A stretch of 64,000 nt of DNA from Vibrio sp. PID17_43 (GTDB lineage: Bacteria > Pseudomonadota > Gammaproteobacteria > Enterobacterales > Vibrionaceae), in assembly GCF_002608565.1 (NCBI RefSeq), contig NZ_LIXM01000011.1, forward strand, positions 1 through 64,000, given 5' to 3'. Of the stretch, positions 38,638 through 45,677 are shown one piece after another. Position 1 is the stretch's first letter. The number at the start of each line of letters is the position of its first letter. The notes under the pieces were generated by a model. It saw only the letters and a program-made list of their open reading frames with translations, had not been told where the DNA came from and ran no database searches. Made by a program: the position numbers and the translations under genes.

Positions 38638-39807
38638 ATGAAGATACTTTATCACCACAGAATCGCGTCTAAAGATGGCCAGTATGTCCATGTGGAAGAA
38701 ATCATTAATGCCCTTGAAAGCCTTGGTCATCAAATTATTGTCGTTGGTCCAAATGTCTCCGAGGAGGCGGAGTTTGGCAGCGACGGTGGATGGGTATCAA
38801 AGCTAAGAAGTGTATTACCGAAAGCGTGCTCGGAAGTGTTGGAGTTTGGCTATGCGTTTTATGTCTTTTTCAAGTTGCTACTTGCTGCTATTAAGCACCG
38901 CCCCGATGCTATTTATGAACGCTATAACTTATTTTTGCCAGCTGGAATTTGGGTCAAGAAACTCCTTCGCCTTAAGCTCATTCTGGAAGTGAACTCCCCT
39001 CTTTACGACGAACGAAAGCAATACGGAGGCATCACACTAAAACCGCTGGCAAAATGGAGTGAAGTGTATACGTGGCGTAATGCCGATCATGTGTGCCCTG
39101 TTACCCATGTGCTCGCTCGCTATATCCTGCAAGTGGGCGTTCCAGCAGACCAAATTACGGTGATCCCCAATGGCATTGACCCTCAAAAGTTCTATCCAAC
39201 CACTCAGCATGATCGAAATCGTAAATTTGAAAATCAGCTAACCATCGGCTTTGTTGGCTTTTGCCGGGAGTGGCATCAGCTCGATAAATTACTATCCTTG
39301 ATAGCAGAGCCTGAAAATAACCATTTAATGCTACTTGTCGTGGGTGACGGCCCCGCTGCTGCAACGCTACAGCAACAAGCCCAACAGTTAGGCATTGAAG
39401 ACCGTTTTCACGTCACTGGTTTAATAGAGAGAAACGATATGCCAGGTTGGCTAGACCAAATTGACATCGCTCTTCAACCTGCTGCAACACCATGGTCATC
39501 ACCACTTAAGCTCATCGAGTACTTAGCAAAAGGGAAAGCCATTGTCGCACCCAATACCGAAAACATTAGAGAGCTTTTATGTGATAACAAAAACGCGCTT
39601 CTGTACGACATGAGCTCACCTGATGACATTTTAGTATGCGTGAAACGAATTCTCGCCGATGAAACCCTGCGGAAACAACTGCAGCTTGAAGCAACAAAAA
39701 CCATTCAAGATAAGAAGCTGACCTGGCTGAACAATGCGAAACGTATCGAACATATATTTTCAGATATAACGTCTAAGGTATCGATACCGTTTAAGGAAAC
39801 CGAGTAA
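38638..39807 (+). CDS. family 4 glycosyltransferase
   Basis: 389 residues, GT-B. N-terminal MKILYHHRIASKDGQYVHVEEI and C-terminal signatures GFVGFCREWHQLDKLLSL, VVGDGPAAATLQQQA and AATPWSSPLKLIEYLAKGKAIVAP, a variant of the usual EAMG motif. It is separated from the preceding gene by 66 bp, so it may have an additional promoter. A cytoplasmic glycosyltransferase of the EPS pathway of unknown specificity. Confidence 0.88.
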   Translation: MKILYHHRIASKDGQYVHVEEIINALESLGHQIIVVGPNVSEEAEFGSDGGWVSKLRSVLPKACSEVLEFGYAFYVFFKLLLAAIKHRPDAIYERYNLFLPAGIWVKKLLRLKLILEVNSPLYDERKQYGGITLKPLAKWSEVYTWRNADHVCPVTHVLARYILQVGVPADQITVIPNGIDPQKFYPTTQHDRNRKFENQLTIGFVGFCREWHQLDKLLSLIAEPENNHLMLLVVGDGPAAATLQQQAQQLGIEDRFHVTGLIERNDMPGWLDQIDIALQPAATPWSSPLKLIEYLAKGKAIVAPNTENIRELLCDNKNALLYDMSSPDDILVCVKRILADETLRKQLQLEATKTIQDKKLTWLNNAKRIEHIFSDITSKVSIPFKETE

Positions 39808-39822
39808 CGCAAGGAACTGCAT

Positions 39823-40920
39823 GTGAACAAACTGGATAAAAGACTCCACATCGCTTTTTTGATTAATGATATAACAGCTCTTGGTGGTACAGAAAGGATG
39901 TGTACTATGATATCAAATGAACTCTTCGCCGCCGGGTTTGAAGTGACGATCATCAGTCACCATGAATCAAAAACAACACCTTTTTTCTTTCTCAATGAAT
40001 CGGTGAAAAGAGAACAGCTGTTCGATGCATCGAAGTCGTCCCTTCACCATCTCACGCTGCCTTTCGCTATTTCTCGCATGATCTCACAACTTAAGCCTGA
40101 CCTTATTATCAGCTGTGACACACAAATGTGCCTGTATTCATCGATACCACTGCTGCGCAAAAATCACGTAGCTTGGGAACACTTCAACTCTGGAATTAGC
40201 ACCAGATTTGGTAGTCGTTGGTTTGGCCGTCGACTTGCCTCGCTCTTGTGCAAAAAAATCATTGTGCTAACAGCAACGGATAAAAGACATTGGATAAATA
40301 CGCTTCAAACCAACCCTGACAAAGTGGTCGTTATTCCTAATCCCCTACCAATTGAACGACCTAAGAATTGGAACCACTCGGAGAGGAAGAACATCGTATT
40401 GGCAGTAGGACGAATGACCGCTCAAAAGGGATTTGATTTACTCATTAGAGCTTGGGCCCAAATCGAACGAGAATCAAAGAAAAACTGGACACTAAGAATC
40501 GTCGGCCCCACGGGGAGTGCGAAACCTGAGCTCGAAAAACTTATACGTGAATACCAACTGGAACAGAGTGTCGAGCTTGTTGCTGAGTCCACTCACATCG
40601 AGAATGAGTATCAACAAGCAGCGATGTATGTGCTGAGTTCACGCTATGAAGGATTCGGGCTGACCTTGATAGAAGCGATGGGCCAAGGGCTTCCCGTTAT
40701 TGCGTTCAATTGTCCAATGGGGCCTTCAGAAATCATTGCCGACAAATATGGCAAATTACTGCCAGAGCATAATATTGAACAACTGGCAGAGTGTATTAAC
40801 AGCTTCTTACTCAGTCCTCAACTTCGTGATGAATATGGCAAACTTGCCTACACACGTTCAGAGGAATACACACCCATCAATATCATCAACAAATGGACAT
40901 CGATGATCCACCAACTATGA
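39823..40920 (+). CDS. family 4 glycosyltransferase
   Basis: 365 residues, GT-B. It starts with GTG after AAGGAAC. The N-terminal LHIAFLINDITALGGTERMCTMI loop and C-terminal AVGRMTAQKGFDLLIRAW and SSRYEGFGLTLIEAMGQGLPVIAF motif with the two Glu residues of retaining GT4 enzymes are clear. GGTERM-type loops occur in galactosyl- and GalNAc-transferases, but specificity is not established. It is 15 bp after the previous gene and 12 bp before the next. Confidence 0.9.
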   Translation: MNKLDKRLHIAFLINDITALGGTERMCTMISNELFAAGFEVTIISHHESKTTPFFFLNESVKREQLFDASKSSLHHLTLPFAISRMISQLKPDLIISCDTQMCLYSSIPLLRKNHVAWEHFNSGISTRFGSRWFGRRLASLLCKKIIVLTATDKRHWINTLQTNPDKVVVIPNPLPIERPKNWNHSERKNIVLAVGRMTAQKGFDLLIRAWAQIERESKKNWTLRIVGPTGSAKPELEKLIREYQLEQSVELVAESTHIENEYQQAAMYVLSSRYEGFGLTLIEAMGQGLPVIAFNCPMGPSEIIADKYGKLLPEHNIEQLAECINSFLLSPQLRDEYGKLAYTRSEEYTPINIINKWTSMIHQL

Positions 40921-40932
40921 AGGCCTGCAACT

Positions 40933-41823
40933 ATGAGTAAAGTGACAAAAAAAATCCGAATTAATGTGCTCGCTTATAATGAAGCAGATTTCATCGAGCG
41001 CTGTCTCAACTCTATCGATCAGTCTTTGTTCGCGCTGAGTAACATGGATGCAGAGGTCAACATCATCTGCAATGGATGTCGTGACGATACATACCCAGTA
41101 ACTCAACGATACTGCCAAAATAAGGACGGTTGGCAAAGCTTCGACATCCCGCTAGGAGACAAGGCGAACGCCTGGAACTATGCAATCGAATTAGGCAACG
41201 ATACCCCTCTCATGACTATTTTCATTGATGGAGACTGCACGATTACACCAGGTTCACTCATCAGTATCATGCAGTCATATGATGCTCACCCCGATTGCTA
41301 CATCATCGCAGGCATACCAAAGACTCAAGGAAGAACGACAGATCACATCATCACAAATACACTAAAAGGAGAGGCGCTAAGCGGAGCGTTCTACGCTGTT
41401 ACTCCGCTTTTTGTCGAGAAGTTGCAAAAGTTAGACTTTAGGCTACCTGTTGGGTTAATTGGTGATGACAGCCTTTTAGCTTGGGCCGCCAGCCATGATT
41501 TTAGACTATCCAATGGTTTTTCCTATGGCTTCATGCGCGGATGTGAAGGTGCCGAATTTTATTATCATCGGCTAACACCAACCAGTTTAAAGAATATTTA
41601 TCTCTATATTAGGCGATTACATCGCTATAGCCTTAGACACCTCCAACAAAGTGCCATACGAGAACATCTGAACCATTATGACAGCTTCGAATCTTTGCCA
41701 GACTCGATTGATAGTATTTACAGTAACATCAAATTCGATCACTTAAGGTTAAAGTCACCAAACAGTGTTTTCGACATGATTAACTATTTTAAAATTAAAA
41801 ACTCCGCATCAATAGCTACTTAA
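40933..41823 (+). CDS. family 2-like glycosyltransferase
   Basis: 296 residues, GT-A fold. It shows KIRINVLAYNEADFIERCLNSI, an early ICNGCRDDT segment in place of the usual NDGSxD, and the DxD motif FIDGDCTITPGSL near residue 98. The middle has VGLIGDDSLLAWAA, resembling the acceptor-site ED motif. No transmembrane helix. It lies in the rightward EPS operon between two other glycosyltransferases. Donor unknown. Confidence 0.83.
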   Translation: MSKVTKKIRINVLAYNEADFIERCLNSIDQSLFALSNMDAEVNIICNGCRDDTYPVTQRYCQNKDGWQSFDIPLGDKANAWNYAIELGNDTPLMTIFIDGDCTITPGSLISIMQSYDAHPDCYIIAGIPKTQGRTTDHIITNTLKGEALSGAFYAVTPLFVEKLQKLDFRLPVGLIGDDSLLAWAASHDFRLSNGFSYGFMRGCEGAEFYYHRLTPTSLKNIYLYIRRLHRYSLRHLQQSAIREHLNHYDSFESLPDSIDSIYSNIKFDHLRLKSPNSVFDMINYFKIKNSASIAT

Positions 41824-41896
41824 ATCATTACCTAAAAGACGAGTACGCCAAATCTCACTATGGTTTCAAACACAGAAGTTAAAATGGGACATCATC

Positions 41897-42919
41897 ATGA
41901 ATAGTCACTCTTCCGATAGAAGTAACCAAGAAACTTATGTTGTAATCATCAGCGGAAACTCTCTTGGATTGGAAAATGATTCATTAGTACTTCAGTCTGC
42001 TCTAAAAAAAGCGTACCCCTGCATTTCCTCAAAAGTACTCTTGGGAAAGAAAAGTTTCTTAAACAAGGCATTGAGTATCGCCAGTCTCTTTCTAGAGAGA
42101 ACTCGTGGTAAGGTGTTGGTGTTTATTCATATGGAAGAAATTCAGGCTAAATTGCTCTGGCTTGCAACACAAAATTACTTGATTCCTAATCAAGACTGGT
42201 TCCGCCCCCACACAGAGAAAACAACCTTAAGAAACGAAAAAATTGTGTTACTTTGCAAAACCAGAGACGCACTCCAAGCTTTTTCAGATATTAAAAATAG
42301 AACGCATTACTTAGGGTTTAGCTCTTTAGACCGTTATCAGTCTCACTCCCAAAAAAGTTTTAGCCGATATTTGCATCTCGCCGGAAAAAGCGAGAAAAAG
42401 GGAACATTATCTGTGATTAATTCGTGGAAAAGGCATCCTGAGTGGCCAAAACTGACTTTGCAAACCACCGTCGTTGCTCACATAGAATCAGCGAAAGACG
42501 TGAAGAATATTGACCTGATCACAACCAATCAAACTGGGGATGATTTACTCAGCTTGATGAACAGTCACGGCGTTCATATCTGTGTATCCGAAATGGAAGG
42601 CTTTGGTCACTATATCGTTGAAGCTCTCTCAACTGGTGCCGTCGTTGTCACAACAGATGGCGCACCTATGAATGAAATTGTCACACCCAACTGCGGCTTT
42701 CTGGTCAGTTGCGTCGAAGCAAATCATCAATATAGAGCGAAAGGATTCAAAATCAATGAGCCAGAATTTGAGAGTATCATCACTTCAATCACCAGAATGC
42801 CACACCACAAGCTAATGACAATATCGAAATGCAGCCGAAATAGATATCTTGAAATTACATCAACATTCGAAGGAAACGTTAAAGCTCATTTTGATCAATA
42901 CATTCTTTCAAACAAATAA
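41897..42919 (+). CDS. putative GT-B glycosyltransferase, C-terminal GT4-like
   Basis: 340 residues. The N-terminal half is divergent (YVVIISGNSLGLENDSLVLQSALKKA). The C-terminal half has the recognisable donor-site sequence CVSEMEGFGHYIVEALSTGAVVVTTDGAPMNEIV, as in GT1/GT4 enzymes. It is the last gene of the rightward operon, 73 bp after the preceding gene, and is followed by a short hexamer repeat and the convergent phosphoramidate-type cluster. Specificity is unknown. Confidence 0.75.
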   Translation: MNSHSSDRSNQETYVVIISGNSLGLENDSLVLQSALKKAYPCISSKVLLGKKSFLNKALSIASLFLERTRGKVLVFIHMEEIQAKLLWLATQNYLIPNQDWFRPHTEKTTLRNEKIVLLCKTRDALQAFSDIKNRTHYLGFSSLDRYQSHSQKSFSRYLHLAGKSEKKGTLSVINSWKRHPEWPKLTLQTTVVAHIESAKDVKNIDLITTNQTGDDLLSLMNSHGVHICVSEMEGFGHYIVEALSTGAVVVTTDGAPMNEIVTPNCGFLVSCVEANHQYRAKGFKINEPEFESIITSITRMPHHKLMTISKCSRNRYLEITSTFEGNVKAHFDQYILSNK

Positions 42920-42921
42920 AG

Positions 42922-42942
42922 GATAGAGATAGAGATAGAGAT
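42922..42942. repeat. short tandem hexamer repeat (GATAGA)
   Basis: Three and a half copies of GATAGA lie directly after the last glycosyltransferase stop. Being outside any gene, it is unlikely to cause phase variation. The 84-bp convergent gap holds no clear terminator hairpin. Confidence 0.6.
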
Positions 42943-43003
42943 TCTTTCTTAAACCATATTGTGGACTACTCGCTTGCCTTGCCATCGTAAAATGAAAATA
43001 TCA

Positions 43004-44269
43004 CTAGTCGCCAACAACAAGCGTCTCATTCAGTATCGTCATGATCTGCGCCGTCGGTGATAATGGTGGTCTTAGCTTCTTTTGCATATCCTCATCAAAC
43101 ATGACCTCATCACCTCGAATTATCGACACGATGAACCTTTCTATGTCTGATTGCTTTTCTGCTTTCAACATTGCGTCATAGCCTAACTTGCCGTAGTCAT
43201 TCAGACGCTCTCTGATGTTCGGATTAAGGTAAAGTACTGGCTTACCTATGTATAAATACTCGGTGATAAATGAAGTACAATCATGGATCATGCCATCCGA
43301 CTCTCTGAATAAACCCACATATTCCCCCTCTTCAAGTTGCAAATTAGGCTTGGATGACCAGAAGTTCCAATACTGATCGGTTTTTTCTTTTCCCCAGTCA
43401 GGGTGGCGATAAAGCTTCTCTTTTAGTAATGGATGGGGTTTAAAAGCAAAGTTCACTTGATCGGAATACTTGACCGCCAATGCTTTGAGGCACTCAGCGT
43501 TTTCAAGAAACGTTGCGTTGGATAAAAAGCTGCTATCAGCGATGCTGTGGTGTGGTGCAATGATGATTTTTTTGAGCGATGGGTTTATCCACGGGTTTTC
43601 ATATTGGCTGTCATTATACAATGCCTCGGTCGCAGGATAGCCTACGACTACACTATTACTTCCTTCATTGTAAGCGTATTCTTGAGCAATTTTTCTATGG
43701 ATCTCATTAATTTGAAAAAACTTCCATACCAGGTTTTCAGTCGGGCCATTAAAGTGAATAGCGAAATTCAAATCCAACAATTCAAAGTATGGAACATAAC
43801 ACGTAAGCTTATTTCTTAAGCTTGAGATAGAGTACTTCTCTAACGAGTCGTTATGTGGGTTGGTGAAGAATATCAGGTCTTGATTTATGACGTCATCCTC
43901 TTCCGCCCATTGTTCACTTGGGCAAGATCGGCTAACCCTATATCCCTTATCAACAAAGAACGCTTCGGTTTGTCTTGTGTTCGCTTCAATATCAGAAGCA
44001 TTACACCTTGGGATCACCAAAATCATAGGACAATAATGGGGATGCTTATCCATCGCCTGGTAGAGCAAATCTGTTTTCCACATGCTTTTTTCAAGCACCA
44101 GAAACACTACCTTGATTTGATCGCCGTGTTTGGTCTTACGCCTAATCCGCTTTATCTCATAGTAGTGAAATGGTTTGGCGGCTAAGATTAAGAGCCGAGT
44201 TCGATGTTTTTTCACTCTCATCCATAACCAACGCACCATTGGCACTGTGCCTAAAACGTCCCTTATCAT
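43004..44269 (-). CDS. CDP-glycerophosphotransferase-like (TagF-type) transferase; candidate phosphoramidate transferase
   Basis: 421 residues of the TagF/CDP-glycerol glycerophosphotransferase type. Motifs seen are IIAPHHSI near 232-240, FAFKPHPLL near 279-287 and SDGMIHDCTSFITEYLYIGKPVLYL near 330-355, which supply the conserved His and Ser/Thr for CDP binding. The N-terminus has a basic amphipathic stretch suited to membrane contact. This family uses CDP-linked donors. The three upstream genes would make CDP-phosphoramidate, so I infer that it transfers phosphoramidate (or another CDP-activated group) to the polysaccharide. It starts 2 bp after the cytidylyltransferase stop, at the end of the leftward four-gene operon. 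Confidence 0.72.
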   Translation of the reverse strand: MIRDVLGTVPMVRWLWMRVKKHRTRLLILAAKPFHYYEIKRIRRKTKHGDQIKVVFLVLEKSMWKTDLLYQAMDKHPHYCPMILVIPRCNASDIEANTRQTEAFFVDKGYRVSRSCPSEQWAEEDDVINQDLIFFTNPHNDSLEKYSISSLRNKLTCYVPYFELLDLNFAIHFNGPTENLVWKFFQINEIHRKIAQEYAYNEGSNSVVVGYPATEALYNDSQYENPWINPSLKKIIIAPHHSIADSSFLSNATFLENAECLKALAVKYSDQVNFAFKPHPLLKEKLYRHPDWGKEKTDQYWNFWSSKPNLQLEEGEYVGLFRESDGMIHDCTSFITEYLYIGKPVLYLNPNIRERLNDYGKLGYDAMLKAEKQSDIERFIVSIIRGDEVMFDEDMQKKLRPPLSPTAQIMTILNETLVVGD

Positions 44270-44271
44270 GA

Positions 44272-45051
44272 TTACGCCTTATAAAAAGGGTCAAGCTGGT
44301 TGCGTTTGTATAGCGCCTCATAAGCATTCAAATCGTCGGTTGAGTCAATCTCTAACCATCCTGAATCCACCTCTACAGCTTTTATCTTCCAGCCTTTATT
44401 GATGAGTATCTGAAGAAAGCTAGTCATATACATATTGTAGAAATCCTTACCGTCATATAATGCCTGACGATCAAGTTTCAAATAGTCATTTACAAAGTCG
44501 CCAATCTTATCTTTTCGAATCTTGATAAGCCCAGTATATTGCCCTTGGATCTGATCATAACTTTCCGGCTTCTGACCTAACTCTAAGACGCATCCTTCCT
44601 TATCGAGCACCAAAGTCTCTGCATCGTTGAGGGGGTCATCCATCCTAATTGACCATAAATCATGCCAATTTTTGTCGACCATGAGCGCGATTTCAGCCTC
44701 CGATGCTAGCAGTGCCTCTAAATTCGATGGGTTATAGACAATATCACCGTAGCTAATAATCAAGTCCTCTTCACACGCTTCGATGAACTCAATTGCCGAA
44801 AATAAACTTTCTACCATATTAGTTCGCTGGAAGTGCTCATTGTAACTGGTATCATAACCGAGTACTTCAAGCTGCTCAGCGCAATAGCCAGTTGCGATGT
44901 GGATATCCTTAACGCCTTGACTTTTCAAGCTATCAATTTGCCTATCCAACAACGTTCGACCTACCAAGGGAACCAGACACTTAGGCTTATTATTGGTCAA
45001 AGGGCGCAGTCGCGTCCCTTCTCCTGCCGCCAAAATTAATGCTTTAGTCAT
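44272..45051 (-). CDS. nucleotidyltransferase, probable CTP:phosphoglutamine cytidylyltransferase
   Basis: 259 residues with the full signature LILAAGEGTRLRPLTNNKPKCLVPL at the N-terminus, the metal Asp in ISYGDIVYNP near 100, and the C-terminal EVDSGWLEIDSTDDL. By fold it belongs with LicC-like phosphocholine cytidylyltransferases. Its size and its place beside a glutamine-kinase-like and a GATase-like gene match Campylobacter Cj1416, which makes CDP-L-glutamine from phosphoglutamine and CTP. That substrate is inferred from context; phosphocholine or another phosphate is the alternative. The start overlaps the preceding gene by ATGA. Confidence 0.78.
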   Translation of the reverse strand: MTKALILAAGEGTRLRPLTNNKPKCLVPLVGRTLLDRQIDSLKSQGVKDIHIATGYCAEQLEVLGYDTSYNEHFQRTNMVESLFSAIEFIEACEEDLIISYGDIVYNPSNLEALLASEAEIALMVDKNWHDLWSIRMDDPLNDAETLVLDKEGCVLELGQKPESYDQIQGQYTGLIKIRKDKIGDFVNDYLKLDRQALYDGKDFYNMYMTSFLQILINKGWKIKAVEVDSGWLEIDSTDDLNAYEALYKRNQLDPFYKA

Positions 45052-45677
45052 AAGATTTGTCTTTTCAGTAAGTTTATGTCTAGTTGGTTGAAACCATCGA
45101 CTCTTTCAGGGTGCCACATCATCCCGAACACTTGTTTTGAAGGATGAGTAAAAGCTTCAATATTTCCCATATGGTCTGATGCGATAGGTTTCAGATGCCT
45201 AGCTAATTTTTCTGAAGGGATCCCCCAACCATGAAAACTGTTCACCAATGTTGGCAATTCAAAATCCGCATTTAAAGTAACCAACTCATGCCAGGTACCA
45301 ATGTGGCCTTCAATTGGTTGCAAACCGCCACCGAAATAATGATTTATCACTTGCATCCCTCGACATACCCCAATCAAAGGCAAATCATTTTCTAATGCAT
45401 ATTGGATAAGTGCATGCTCAAATTCATCCCTTTCAGGCGCCGTATCGCTCGCCAAGGGGTCAAGGTCAGTGATGCTATTTCCTCCGGAGAGGATAATCCC
45501 TGACAGACCTAGCGATGTCATCAGCACCTCCACTAGGCTTGCCGGAATATTCGGTAAAGGAACAGGCAACCATTCCATCGAAATCATTAATTCATACCAA
45601 CGCTGATCGATTGCATCGCGTTGTTCGTCATGGCTTTCGACAAAGTCAACGCGGTGACTTATTCCCACGAGCTTCAT
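45048..45677 (-). CDS. class I glutamine amidotransferase-like hydrolase, probable gamma-glutamyl-CDP-amidate hydrolase
   Basis: 209 residues of the PuuD/gamma-glutamyl hydrolase type. The nucleophile elbow is PLIGVCRGMQVINHYFGG with Cys105, and the His-Glu pair lies in MMWHPERVDG (His189, Glu191). In Campylobacter the neighbour Cj1417 splits gamma-glutamyl-CDP-amidate into glutamate and cytidine diphosphoramidate. The gene order and size agree, so I propose that role; the general family also includes gamma-glutamyl-GABA hydrolases. ATGA overlaps on both sides tie it to the kinase and the cytidylyltransferase. Confidence 0.8.
   Translation of the reverse strand: MKLVGISHRVDFVESHDEQRDAIDQRWYELMISMEWLPVPLPNIPASLVEVLMTSLGLSGIILSGGNSITDLDPLASDTAPERDEFEHALIQYALENDLPLIGVCRGMQVINHYFGGGLQPIEGHIGTWHELVTLNADFELPTLVNSFHGWGIPSEKLARHLKPIASDHMGNIEAFTHPSKQVFGMMWHPERVDGFNQLDINLLKRQIL

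Noticed and set aside
42922..42942. Hexamer repeat as a phase-variation switch
   Set aside because: It lies after the stop codon between convergent genes, so changes in copy number would not alter a reading frame or a promoter.
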